The notes under the pieces were generated by a model. It saw nothing but the letters and a program-made list of their open reading frames with translations. It was not told the DNA's origin and searched no databases. Made by a program: the position numbers and the translations under genes. A stretch of 15,352 bases of DNA, from positions 1 to 15,352 of the forward strand of contig VGYW01000190.1 in the NCBI GenBank assembly GCA_016872875.1, given 5' to 3'. Positions 1 to 7,496 of the stretch are shown piece after piece. The first letter of the stretch is position 1. Every line of letters starts with the position of its first letter. The DNA comes from Planctomycetota bacterium. GTDB lineage: Bacteria; Planctomycetota; PUPC01; DSUN01.

Positions 1-168
1 CGTAGAGCCCCCGAAGCGGGGCGATTCAATGGGCGTGAAACGCCCCCTTCGGGGGCTTGGATGGGGGGGACGCGCCATCCCAGGGCTCCCTTCGGTCGCC
101 CTGGGCTACGGCTGGGTCGCCCGCGTCGGCGGGCTACAAGGCCCCGAGATGTGGGCAAAGATCAGGGC
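1..168 (+). repeat. Mosaic hairpin repeat, copy A (possibly cut by window edge)
   Basis: A non-coding string of GC-rich hairpins. Positions 6-16 pair perfectly with 47-57, and 18-23 with 41-46, giving a 17-bp stem with one bulged base. A second hairpin (CCCAGGGC/GCCCTGGG) lies at about 81-108 and a third near 120-136. The copy ends in AGATGTGGGCAAAGATCAGG. The same string recurs in reverse complement at 11727-11894 with roughly a dozen differences by eye, and partly at 11908-12002. It is an intergenic dispersed repeat with no transposase nearby. Whether it starts upstream of base 1 cannot be seen. Confidence 0.85.
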
Positions 169-256
169 TTCGCCCTGGGCTGATATAGTACGCCCCGGTG
201 GGGCTGTCGAGCGGTTCACCACAACTGGGGGCCATGCTCTCCGGCGCGGTGCGGCC

Positions 257-286
257 TTGACACGGTGGGGCGCCGGGGGCTAGAAT
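257..286 (+). promoter_or_regulatory. Sigma70-type promoter for mreC operon
   Basis: A perfect -35 box TTGACA (257-262) and a -10 box TAGAAT (281-286, five of six matches) are separated by 18 bp. Transcription would start near 293, leaving a short leader before the ATG at 321. No strong Shine-Dalgarno sequence is visible in that leader. The promoter lies downstream of repeat copy A. Bases 169-256 contain nothing recognisable. Confidence 0.7.
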
Positions 287-320
287 TGCGGGGGTCGCAT
301 CGGCTCCTTGCTAGTGCCCA

Positions 321-1193
321 ATGGCGTCTCGCGTGAATCCCTCGACACAGAACAGGCTTCTCGCCGTGGCCCTTCTCGCCGCTTGCGGCCTGTGCGTCCT
401 TAGCCCGAGGCCGTGGCACGACACTGTGCGGGGAACGGCGCATTGGGCGGCGGCCCCGCCGCTCCGCGTGCTGGCAGGCGCCCAGGCGTCCGCGGGGCGC
501 CTCCTCAGCCGCCTCTCCGAGCTCTGGGGCGCCACGGAGGAGGTCACGCGCCTCCGCGAGGAGAACCAGGGGCTCCGAGAGGCCCTCGCCCGCCTGGCCG
601 CCGAGGCCCACGACTCGGCGGTCCGCCTGCGGAACTTCACCGCCTTCGAGGAGTTCCGCCAGGCCGCGCCCACGCTCCCGCTCCGAGTCGTCCACGCCAC
701 CGTCCTGGCCGCCGACACTTCGCCCTGGCGCCAAAGCGTGGTGGTTGATCGTGGGTCGAACGACGGCTTGCGGCTCGGCACGCCGGCGGCCTGGGGGGCC
801 TCCATCGTCGGCACGGTGGTCGCGCTGCGGCCCAACGCCGCCACGGTGCGCCTCCTCACGGACAGCCGCGCCGGCCTGAAAGTGTCGGTCGCACGCACGG
901 GGGACGTTGGGGTCCTCCGCGGCGCGTCGGGGCGCGACGGTTTGCTCACCCTCAAGTGGCTCCACCTCAACCCCGCGGCCGTCGGGGACCTGGTGGTGAC
1001 GTCGCGGCTCGACCCCGCGGTTCCGCCGGGGCTCGTCGCAGGCCGCGTGGTCCACGCGCCCCCAGCCAAGGACCACCTTTTCTACGACGTTAAGGTGCGC
1101 CCCCTGATTGACCTCGATCGTCTCAGCGAGGTGCTCATGGTCATCTACTCGGCGCCCGATGCCGAGGCGCTGCTCGAGGAGGGGAACAAGTGA
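321..1193 (+). CDS. mreC: Rod shape-determining protein MreC
   Basis: This 290-residue protein has the MreC layout. A short cytoplasmic N-terminus is followed by one membrane segment (about residues 12-28), a helical, probably coiled-coil stretch with heptad-like leucines (about 65-105), and a periplasmic pair of beta domains (about 122-275). Family-typical stretches are SPWRQSVVVDRGSNDGL (134-150), a GxxVGTV segment (159-166) and VRLLTDSR (176-183). MreC is known to connect MreB filaments with the peptidoglycan elongation complex. The length is normal for the family. The gene follows a good promoter, and its stop overlaps the GTG start of the next gene. No mreB or mreD is in the window, so the usual mreBCD cluster is split or lies upstream. 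Confidence 0.88.
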   Translation: MASRVNPSTQNRLLAVALLAACGLCVLSPRPWHDTVRGTAHWAAAPPLRVLAGAQASAGRLLSRLSELWGATEEVTRLREENQGLREALARLAAEAHDSAVRLRNFTAFEEFRQAAPTLPLRVVHATVLAADTSPWRQSVVVDRGSNDGLRLGTPAAWGASIVGTVVALRPNAATVRLLTDSRAGLKVSVARTGDVGVLRGASGRDGLLTLKWLHLNPAAVGDLVVTSRLDPAVPPGLVAGRVVHAPPAKDHLFYDVKVRPLIDLDRLSEVLMVIYSAPDAEALLEEGNK

Positions 1194-2167
1194 TCCGCAC
1201 ACTTGGGCATGCCCGGCTGAAGACGGGCGAGAGGCTCCGCATCGCGGCCATTCAGGCGCCCGCGGGCCGGTACGCCGACGCCATGCGCCAGTTCCTACAG
1301 CACAAGGGCCAGCCCTGGATGCTCCACGTGGACCTCGCCAACCAGGGCCTGACCGACGACCTGCGCACGACATACTACGTCGGCTTCCTCGGCACGGAGC
1401 TCGCCGGGAACGTCATGATTGTGGATGATGGGCAGATGGGCATCCTCGGCCACGTGTTCACGCCGCCCCACCATCGCCGCAAGGGCGTCTGCCGGCACCT
1501 CATGCTGGCGGCGATCGAGAGTTTCCTGGCCGCCGGCGGCCGCGTCCTCACCCTTGGCACGGGCTATGACTCCCCACCTTACTGGATATATTCGGCATTC
1601 GGCTTCCGAAGTGTGGAGGCGGGGAACGGGCACATGGTCTTCACGCGCCGGCCCGATGAGCTCTCGCGCCTCTTCGCGCCGGGCGCTGCGCGCGTGGCGG
1701 AGGCCCGCTGGGTCCACTGGCCGGGCATCTCGCTCCTCTTCATGGAGCCCGGGGGCGACATGATACGCTCCTTCGCCCACGGGGTGTTCGGCCCCGACGG
1801 CTTCGAGGGGGGCTTCCTGGAGTTCCAGAGCCGCCGCGAGCGGTCCGGCGGGCAGGGCAAAGTGCTCCTCGGCGGCCGGGGTGCCGTTGTGGGCGTCGCC
1901 CTGCTCCAACGCGACGCGCGCTGGCCCGCACCCATCTACGTCTTCGACCTCTTCCTTCACCCCGATTTTGAAGCGTGCGCCGCTCAGTTGCTTGAGGCCG
2001 TGGACCTCCCGGCATCGGCGAAGGTCCAGGCCTACCTCGACACGCCATCAGACAGCCGCGCTGCCGCCCTGCATGCGCGTGGCTTCCGCACCGAAGCCGT
2101 TCTGGCGGGACAACTGGTCCGCGGCGAGGGCCGCCGCGATGTGAACGTCTTGTGCCTCGCCACCTGA
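1190..2167 (+). CDS. GNAT-fold acetyltransferase, possibly tandem with a degenerate second half
   Basis: This 325-residue protein starts at a GTG that overlaps the mreC stop (GTGA, 1190-1193), which implies translational coupling. The first half carries a GNAT fold. Motif A is HVFTPPHHRRKGVCRHLM (88-105), with the acetyl-CoA-binding R/QxxGxG/A loop present as RRKGVC, so the last small residue is replaced by cysteine. Motif B is near YWIYSAFGF (131-139). The second half (about 225-310) repeats the pattern weakly (YVFDLFLHPDF, later SDSRAAALHARGFR) without a good motif A, which suggests a degenerate second GNAT domain. The substrate is unknown. Coupling to mreC suggests a link to the envelope but does not prove one. 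No terminator is visible directly after the stop. Confidence 0.8.
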   Translation: MIRTLGHARLKTGERLRIAAIQAPAGRYADAMRQFLQHKGQPWMLHVDLANQGLTDDLRTTYYVGFLGTELAGNVMIVDDGQMGILGHVFTPPHHRRKGVCRHLMLAAIESFLAAGGRVLTLGTGYDSPPYWIYSAFGFRSVEAGNGHMVFTRRPDELSRLFAPGAARVAEARWVHWPGISLLFMEPGGDMIRSFAHGVFGPDGFEGGFLEFQSRRERSGGQGKVLLGGRGAVVGVALLQRDARWPAPIYVFDLFLHPDFEACAAQLLEAVDLPASAKVQAYLDTPSDSRAAALHARGFRTEAVLAGQLVRGEGRRDVNVLCLAT

Positions 2168-2398
2168 GCGCGGAACTATTCTGTGGGTTTAGGCACAATA
2201 CTCGGGTCTAGCGGCAGATGGCTTCCGACTCCAAGAGATCCCAAGCCTACCCCCTGCGGCATTTCTCTCGCAGTCATAAGCACTTAGGGCGATCTTCGCG
2301 ACGTGCTCTGATTGGCCCGCTTTTTGCTGTCTCACGATGAAGGCTTTTTGGACCCCTCGGTGCGACACTGCAACCCGTGCCCTCTACACACCGAGGTT

Positions 2399-2457
2399 GA
2401 GGGCAGCTTACGACCGCGACAGGTGCCCCCTCCCCACCTATGGTCTGAGCTGCCCTC
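2399..2457. repeat. Structured hairpin repeat, copy 1
   Basis: The outer arms GAGGGCAGCT (2399-2408) and AGCTGCCCTC (2448-2457) pair perfectly. Inside, GACC (2412-2415) pairs with GGTC (2442-2445) and AGGTG (2421-2425) with CACCT (2435-2439). The apical 19-mer AGGTGCCCCCTCCCCACCT (2421-2439) is identical in copy 2. The copy lies about 230 nt after the GNAT stop. No T-run follows on either strand, so a simple intrinsic terminator is not supported. Confidence 0.75.
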
Positions 2458-2695
2458 TACTTTTCCCTGCCCGGCTGGCTGCCCCTTTTGGGGCCGAACA
2501 GCCCGGAATCGTGGGGCCGGCTGTGCGCAAGCGTGCGATTGGCGGCGGCCCCGTGAGCCGCATGTTCTTGGGTACTGGACACCTGTGGCTAATCAGTGCA
2601 AGGCCTACGCGCCTGGCTCGACGTTTGCTTACATAAGCACTCGCTGGTGCATGAGGGGGTCGGGAGAAGAAGGAAGAACCCGCAGTTAACGAGCT

Positions 2696-2758
2696 AGAGG
2701 GCAGTTCCGCGACCCACGCAGGTGCCCCCTCCCCACCTTAGGGTCCAAACTGCCCTCT
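2696..2758. repeat. Structured hairpin repeat, copy 2, just after the RNase H stop
   Basis: The outer arms AGAGGGCAGTT (2696-2706) and AACTGCCCTCT (2748-2758) pair perfectly. GACCC (2711-2715) pairs with GGGTC (2741-2745), and AGGTG with CACCT inside the 19-mer at 2720-2738 that is identical to copy 1. On the minus strand it begins 7 nt after the RNase H stop codon, so it may end or stabilise the hydrolase/RNase H mRNA. There is no U-tract. Read on that strand, the apical part is G-rich (runs of 2, 4 and 5 G). Confidence 0.75.
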
Positions 2759-2765
2759 TCCTCTT

Positions 2766-3377
2766 TTAACCGCCCAGCCGGCCGGAATCAAGGGCTTCGT
2801 TCGCAAGGGCATCGGCAGCGGCGTTCTGCTCGCGGGGCACGTGCCTGACCTCCCAGTGCTGAAGGCGTCCGAGAAGTCCCAGCGCCTGCTCGTGGCAGGC
2901 CTGGAGATGCGGGGCCTTCACCCTGTAGATTCCCTTTAGCTGAAAGGCCAGCAGTTCACTATCCAGGAGGAGTGTCAGGCGGGTCGCCCCCAGCCGAATG
3001 GCCTCCTCGGCCGCTCGGATCACCGCCGTATATTCTGCCACATTGCTCGTGGTGATCCCGATTGCCGCGCCAATGCGTCGGACGGGCTGGCCGTTGGGTT
3101 CGAGGAGCAGGACTCCGATGGCGGCGGGTCCTGGGTTTCCGCGCGAGGCGCCGTCGCACCGGGCCACCAGCGCCTTCACTGGTGTGGGAGCCGCCTCCTG
3201 GCCGAATAGCCGGCCGGTGCGGTCCTCGGGAGGCGGGGTGAGGTCGTTCAGGGCATGACGCACCCAGAAGGCGTCGAGCTCGGCCCTCGTGAGCTCCCGG
3301 TGCTCGGCAAGCAGCCTCTTCGTGTCCAGATACCTGCGTATGAGCTTGGCGATCTCGCGGTCGGTGAGCTTGGCCAT
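2766..3377 (-). CDS. rnhA: Ribonuclease HI-type protein with a helical N-terminal extension
   Basis: This 203-residue protein has a RNase HI domain from about residue 68. RNase HI cleaves the RNA strand of RNA-DNA hybrids. The four acidic metal-binding residues are visible: Asp75 (CDGASRGNPG), Glu116 (NVAEYTAVIRA), Asp139 (LLLDSELL) and Asp189 (QNAAADALAN). A histidine precedes the last one (RHVPREQN). The 65-residue N-terminus is charged and probably helical (KLTDREIAKLIRRYLDTKR); it does not look like the Cys/aromatic-rich hybrid-binding domain of eukaryotic RNase H1. The domain resembles the single-domain RnhA/YpdQ type. The ATG lies 3 bp after the hydrolase stop, with AGAGGA as ribosome site inside the end of that gene, so the two are probably co-transcribed. 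Confidence 0.88.
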   Translation of the reverse strand: MAKLTDREIAKLIRRYLDTKRLLAEHRELTRAELDAFWVRHALNDLTPPPEDRTGRLFGQEAAPTPVKALVARCDGASRGNPGPAAIGVLLLEPNGQPVRRIGAAIGITTSNVAEYTAVIRAAEEAIRLGATRLTLLLDSELLAFQLKGIYRVKAPHLQACHEQALGLLGRLQHWEVRHVPREQNAAADALANEALDSGRLGG

Positions 3378-3380
3378 CCA

Positions 3381-6300
3381 CTATCTTCCTCTTTGGGCCT
3401 TGGTGATTGCGAGGAGGCGCATGTTGGCGCGGCCAATCGGCGTGACGAGCTCGCCGCCCTCGATGCGGGCGTCGCCCTCGAAGACCGCGTCGTCCACCTT
3501 GAGGGCCTGCCAGTCGGCGTGGCCCAACGCCGCCCAGTCCACCTTCAGCCGGAGGTTCAGGTCCTCCTCTCGATTGTTGAGGAGGACCACGAGCGTGGTG
3601 CCGCTCGCCTCGTCGCTGTAGAAGGTGGCGTAGGCCTTCTCGGGCAGGGAGACGATCTTCTGGCTCCAGTAGGGGATCATCGTGTAGCGGCCGTCGAAGT
3701 GGTACTTGCGGAGGGCGTCGTCCACACGGTCGTAGCCCTCCTTGATGCCGTAGGCCTTCCAGTAGGTGCTGTCGTGGAGGAGGATGAGGCCGTAGAGGTG
3801 GGTGACGGGCTGGATGCCCAGGCGCTTCCAGTCCTCGTCGGTGGTCGCCCCCGAGCGGTTGAACTCGTCGAGGAACCAGTTGGCGGGGCCGAAGTTGTGG
3901 CCCATTGACTGGGCGAGGAAGGCCTCGACTGGGAAGACGCGGTGGTAGTCCTGCTCCTTCTTCGAGAGGCGCGAGGTGAAGTTCTCGCCGTCCACGAACA
4001 CGTCGCACCAGGAGTGGATGGCCATGTCGATCTGGCCTGAGTTGTGGATGAGGATCATCGTGCGGTCGGGCTCGAGCTCGCGGAGCATGCAGTACATCCG
4101 CTTGGTGAGCTCGCGTGCGGCGAGGATGTTGTTGACCGGGAGAATTCGCTCTCCTTCCCTGTAGCCACCGCCGTGGTAGACGTTGTCGTCGGGCAGGTAG
4201 GGGGCGCAGTCGTAGTAGAGGCCGACGAAGCGGCCGCGGCCGTAGAGCTTGCGGTAGCACGACAGGAAGAAGTCGCGCCAGGATGCGGCGGCGACGGAGC
4301 ACTGGCCGATGCCGCCCTCGGCGCGGCGGCCGGTGCGCGACGGGCTCCACTCGTCGCCCCAGTAGGCGTATTCGGGCACTTTGAGCGGGCAGGCGGTGGT
4401 GACGACGTATGGGCCGCCGCTGGTGATCGCCTTCCCCTTGCCGTCGGGACGCGGCTTCTCGCCCACGAAGTGCGAGTAGCCGAGCCAGCGGGGGTCGAAG
4501 TCGGCTGTGCCCGAAGGGACGTACCACTGGTAGCCGGGCAGGATGTCGGCGTTGCCCGTCGCCCAGCCGCGGTAGCCGGGCGTGCGGGGCCGCGTGGGCG
4601 TGGCCACGAGGCCCCACGAGACCTCGAACGGCTCGGCCAGGCGCGTTGGGGTGTCAATCAGCGTCAGTTCGAGGACGCTCTCCTTGTCGCCGGGGATGAC
4701 GCGGAGGGGCGAGGTGTCCGGCTTGAGGCGGCAGGGGGCGAGGGTTTCGCAGGTGAACTGGAGTCCGCCGACGGGATTGCCGAGCCAGAGAGGCTGGCCG
4801 CCCCCCTTCCAGCCGTCGGTCTTGAGCTTGCCGGAGGTCACCGTCGAGTAGTCGAAGGGGTTGATATACTCCGACCACTCTTTGCGGATGGGCACGCGGA
4901 GGACGAGGCGGCTGACGGTGCGGCGGCAGCGGTCGAGCCGCAGGGTTGTCCAGAGGAAGCCGTCGCACTCCATCCAGCAAGACAGGCTGAGGGGGACGCG
5001 CCCCAGGCGGCAGCCGCGCTCGAACTCGATGCGGAAGTCGGTCGCCTTGCCCCAGGCGACGCGCGTGGGGGCCTCTGTGGAACTCCAGACGGCTCCCGCG
5101 TCGTCCGTCAACAGAAGCTCGATGGGCGCGGCGAGCACGGGGCTGCCCTGGCTCGTGATCTGCTCGGGGAGGAGCTTGCCGCCGAAGCGATACTCGCGTC
5201 CCCAGCAGGCGATGGCGTCGCCTTCGCGGCGCAGCGGCGTGAAGGGCTTGGGCGCCTTGTCGGTCAGCCCGATACGGTTCCCAAGCCACTCGGGCGGCGC
5301 GAGCTTCTCGTAGGCGATCAGCTTCTCGGCCACCTGTTGGCCGTTGGCCTCGACGACGCACTTCGCCTCGTACTTGCCTGGCTTGAGCCGCTTGACGTCG
5401 AGCTCGACCTCGCACTGGTAGCCCGGCAGCGGCCCCAGGCGCGACACGGGGAGCGCGCGCTTTCCACGTTGGTCCAGGACGGTCACTGAGAGGGCCAGGT
5501 CCTTCAGCGGCGTGCTGCGCAGCCGGCCGGCGTCGGCCATCACCCGCAGGATGCCCGCCGAGGGGTAGTGCGCGGAGGTTATCTCGAGCACCTGCCGCAC
5601 GGCAACGGGCACCTGGGAGCGGAGCCAGACGGCCTTGCCCGCGGCGTCGGTGGCCTCGAAGGTGAGCATCGCCGTGGCCGACTCCTGGAGCCGGCCGTCG
5701 AGCCTGAATGGCGCCGAGCCGCCGGGCTTGACCTCGAGCGTCTCGGCCAGCTTGATCTCGCCGGAATCAGATGTCACCTGGACGCGGGCGGCGAGCGGCT
5801 TCTGGGAGGGATTGAGCAGTTGGCCGCGGAGGGCGAGGAGGTTGTCTTGGAGCGGCCCCCAGTCGCTGAGCTGCACGATGGGGGAATCAGGCGCGCCGAA
5901 CACCACCGGCGCCACGGCGTAGCGGTAGCCTGGCGTGCCCTCGGGGGCCACGCGCCAGGCCTCGCGGCCGCTCTGGAGCGCGTGCCAGATGCGGACGAAG
6001 TTCAGCCCCCAGCGCTCGCCCGGCTTGGGCGCTGTGGGCGGCGCGTCTCCGCGCCGCGTATCGCGGGGCAGGGACGCCCCGCCCACAATGCCGAAGCTGG
6101 CGAAGGGCAGCCGCAGCTCAACATGCCAGCCATCTGCGTCAAGCGATGAGGCCGATTCCCACTTGGGATTCCAGTCGAGCGAGATGACGTTCTTGTCCGA
6201 AACCGTGTAGTCGTAGTGGGTGTTGAGGCCGTTGACGACAAGGCGGTGCCACATGCCCTGGGCATAGGGCGAGGCGGCGGGCCATTGCGGCATCACGTTC

Positions 6301-7298
6301 ACCTCCACCGCGTCATCGTTGTCCACGTCGGTGTCGAAGCGGTCGCGGGTCTGGCGCAGGGCGCCGCTCATTCCCGCGGTCATCGCGGGGTCCTTCCTGG
6401 CCCGTTCGGGCAGAGCGGAGTCGAAGACGAGGTAGAGCGCCTCGTCGTCGTAGAGGGCGCGGACTGCGGTCTGCGTGGGCGCGAAGAGCTTGGGCTCGAT
6501 GCCGATGAAGCCGGTCGTCACCGCGGCCGCACCCCATTCCTCGGCGCTCACCTTGCCGTCCACCTTGATCGGCGCCGTGCGGCGGGGGATAACCAGCGTA
6601 GGCTCGGTTTTCACGCCGGCCAGCTCGCGGAACATGGCCTTGACCTCGGAGGGGCTGAGCGGCTCGTCGTGGATGCGCAGTTCGTCCATCAGCCGCGAGG
6701 TCGAGTCGCCTCCGCCCACGTGGAAGCCGGTGAACTGCTGGGCGGGGAACTTCGGGGTGTCCACCATCTCGCCGTCGAGCCAGCCGCGGGCGCGCTCGCC
6801 GTCCCACGTGAACACGATGAGGTGCCAGTTCCCGTCGTCGGCGTCGCCGGGCAGCTCCAGCTTGGCGTCGCCCGACGAGCCGCGCCCGTGGAGCATCACG
6901 ACGCCGCTGAACCACTCCCAGCGGTAGAGGAGCACCCAGGAGCCGTCGGCGTTGCTCCAGCCGCCGAGGTTGAAGGTGTAGCGCCCCTCGGGCCTCGGGC
7001 CGGCCCGCTTGGTCCAGAAGCTGATCGAGCCGCGGTCGGAGCGGACGTTTGCCCCTGCCGCGTAGTCCACGCGGCAGCCGGTGCCGATGTCGAGCGCCTT
7101 GCCCGCGATGCCATCGCCGAAGACCGGCTGCGCATCGGGCTTGCCGCGCGGCGCCTGGAACTTCCCCTTCGGGTCGCCCTTCGCCGCCTTCGCGTCCACG
7201 CCGCCATCGAACGGGGCGTAGAAGAGCACCTCCACCGCCCGCGCGAAGCCGCCAAGGCACAGCGCGGCGCTAAGAGCCAGGCTCGCATTCACACGCAC
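3381..7298 (-). CDS. Secreted LamG / CBM9-like / DUF6067-type putative glycoside hydrolase
   Basis: I choose GTG 7298, giving 1305 residues. A TTG at 7313 is in frame, but the TTGAGGAGAACC there is itself the ribosome site for the GTG. Domain order is: signal peptide (about 1-21, ending GGFARA); LamG-like jelly roll (about 25-225, with WHLIVFTWDG and LDGEMV); CBM9-like domain (about 235-455, starting near IKVDGKVSAEEW and ending near GERWGLNFVRIW); a beta-rich middle (about 460-900); and a C-terminal domain like DUF6067, related to GH123 (about 930-1300). Candidate catalytic acids are Asp1030 (GLYYDCAPY) and Asp1103 or Glu1105 (VFVDGENF); this assignment is inferred. It probably acts on an exported or environmental glycan, substrate unknown. 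A palindromic repeat is read in frame at 6033-6087. RNase H follows after 3 bp. Confidence 0.82.
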   Translation of the reverse strand: MRVNASLALSAALCLGGFARAVEVLFYAPFDGGVDAKAAKGDPKGKFQAPRGKPDAQPVFGDGIAGKALDIGTGCRVDYAAGANVRSDRGSISFWTKRAGPRPEGRYTFNLGGWSNADGSWVLLYRWEWFSGVVMLHGRGSSGDAKLELPGDADDGNWHLIVFTWDGERARGWLDGEMVDTPKFPAQQFTGFHVGGGDSTSRLMDELRIHDEPLSPSEVKAMFRELAGVKTEPTLVIPRRTAPIKVDGKVSAEEWGAAAVTTGFIGIEPKLFAPTQTAVRALYDDEALYLVFDSALPERARKDPAMTAGMSGALRQTRDRFDTDVDNDDAVEVNVMPQWPAASPYAQGMWHRLVVNGLNTHYDYTVSDKNVISLDWNPKWESASSLDADGWHVELRLPFASFGIVGGASLPRDTRRGDAPPTAPKPGERWGLNFVRIWHALQSGREAWRVAPEGTPGYRYAVAPVVFGAPDSPIVQLSDWGPLQDNLLALRGQLLNPSQKPLAARVQVTSDSGEIKLAETLEVKPGGSAPFRLDGRLQESATAMLTFEATDAAGKAVWLRSQVPVAVRQVLEITSAHYPSAGILRVMADAGRLRSTPLKDLALSVTVLDQRGKRALPVSRLGPLPGYQCEVELDVKRLKPGKYEAKCVVEANGQQVAEKLIAYEKLAPPEWLGNRIGLTDKAPKPFTPLRREGDAIACWGREYRFGGKLLPEQITSQGSPVLAAPIELLLTDDAGAVWSSTEAPTRVAWGKATDFRIEFERGCRLGRVPLSLSCWMECDGFLWTTLRLDRCRRTVSRLVLRVPIRKEWSEYINPFDYSTVTSGKLKTDGWKGGGQPLWLGNPVGGLQFTCETLAPCRLKPDTSPLRVIPGDKESVLELTLIDTPTRLAEPFEVSWGLVATPTRPRTPGYRGWATGNADILPGYQWYVPSGTADFDPRWLGYSHFVGEKPRPDGKGKAITSGGPYVVTTACPLKVPEYAYWGDEWSPSRTGRRAEGGIGQCSVAAASWRDFFLSCYRKLYGRGRFVGLYYDCAPYLPDDNVYHGGGYREGERILPVNNILAARELTKRMYCMLRELEPDRTMILIHNSGQIDMAIHSWCDVFVDGENFTSRLSKKEQDYHRVFPVEAFLAQSMGHNFGPANWFLDEFNRSGATTDEDWKRLGIQPVTHLYGLILLHDSTYWKAYGIKEGYDRVDDALRKYHFDGRYTMIPYWSQKIVSLPEKAYATFYSDEASGTTLVVLLNNREEDLNLRLKVDWAALGHADWQALKVDDAVFEGDARIEGGELVTPIGRANMRLLAITKAQRGR
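6033..6087. repeat. Double-hairpin palindromic element inside the hydrolase gene
   Basis: This 55-nt element has ends TGTGGGCG (6033-6040) and CGCCCACA (6080-6087). It contains two hairpins: an 8-bp stem GCGGCGCG/CGCGCCGC (6038-6045, 6050-6057, loop TCTC) and a 7-bp stem GCGGGGC/GCCCCGC (6063-6069, 6076-6082). It is read in frame as about 18 residues (GASLPRDTRRGDAPPTAP) at about residues 404-422, between FASFGI and KPGERWGLNF. In CBM9-like domains these two strands normally lie close together, so the peptide looks like an insertion. Confidence 0.65.
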
Positions 7299-7328
7299 GA
7301 GGGTTCTCCTCAAGCTGTTTGCGCCGGC

Positions 7329-7357
7329 ATACTACAGGGGACCGCCGCGGGCGTCAA
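7329..7357 (-). promoter_or_regulatory. Sigma70-type promoter for the hydrolase/RNase H operon
   Basis: On the minus strand the -35 box is TTGACG (7357-7352) and the -10 box TAGTAT (7334-7329), with a 17-bp spacer. The predicted start is near 7321, about 23 nt before the GTG codon and upstream of its GAGGAG ribosome site. The spacing and the location directly before the gene support it. Confidence 0.6.
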
Positions 7358-7375
7358 GCCGCAGTCGCTCCAGGG

Positions 7376-7392
7376 ACGCGGCAAGGCGCCTG
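7376..7392 (-). promoter_or_regulatory. Shared 17-bp upstream element, hydrolase side
   Basis: The minus strand reads CAGGCGCCTTGCCGCGT, ending 18 nt before the -35 box of the hydrolase promoter. The identical 17-mer lies on the plus strand at 7650-7666, 20 nt before the -35 box of the URO-D gene. It contains the palindrome AGGCGCCT. Exact identity, matching orientation and similar distance suggest a binding site for a common regulator. Confidence 0.6.
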
Positions 7393-7413
7393 CGCCCTGC
7401 TTCCCTCCTCCCG

Positions 7414-7465
7414 GCGCCATTGTGTATCAGCTCCCCCTCTCCCCGGGGTTGATACACAATGGCGC
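7414..7465. repeat. 16-bp-arm palindrome, copy 1
   Basis: GCGCCATTGTGTATCA (7414-7429) and its exact complement TGATACACAATGGCGC (7450-7465) surround a 20-nt C-rich/G-ended loop. The core ATTGTGTATCA recurs in copy 2. It lies upstream of both predicted divergent promoters, so neither should transcribe it. A DNA-level role (operator, REP-like element) is more likely than a terminator. Confidence 0.75.
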
Positions 7466-7496
7466 AAGGCGGTCCTGAGCCTTCCGGGGCCGTTCT

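Larger units (their letters stand above)
2168..2765. other. Gene-free stretch between convergent genes
   Basis: About 600 bp lie between the GNAT stop and the RNase H stop. No frame gives a recognisable protein. The open frames at about 2312-2689 and 2337-2636 have odd composition, many Cys, Pro and Trp residues and no ribosome site, so I do not call them. The stretch holds two related hairpins (2399-2457 and 2696-2758). It also has a repeated 10-mer CATAAGCACT (2275-2284 and 2632-2641), the second copy within the small palindrome GCTTACATAAGC. No tRNA is seen. Confidence 0.6.

Noticed and set aside
1..168. CRISPR array
   Set aside because: The hairpin units differ from one another and there is no regular repeat-spacer spacing or cas gene.
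2312..2689. Possible small gene of 125 residues (and 2337-2636)
   Set aside because: There is no ribosome site, the composition is odd, no homology is recognised, and it runs through hairpin copy 1.
2399..2758. Integron-type attC sites bracketing a cassette
   Set aside because: The hairpins lack the paired RYYYAAC/GTTRRRY core ends, no integrase is present, and no cassette gene lies between them.
2959..4617. Long open frames over the hydrolase and other genes (also 216-1373 minus, 4044-5489 plus, 6216-7478 plus)
   Set aside because: They are by-products of high GC content in other frames of clear genes. Their translations are Arg/Pro/Ala/Gly-rich without any family pattern.
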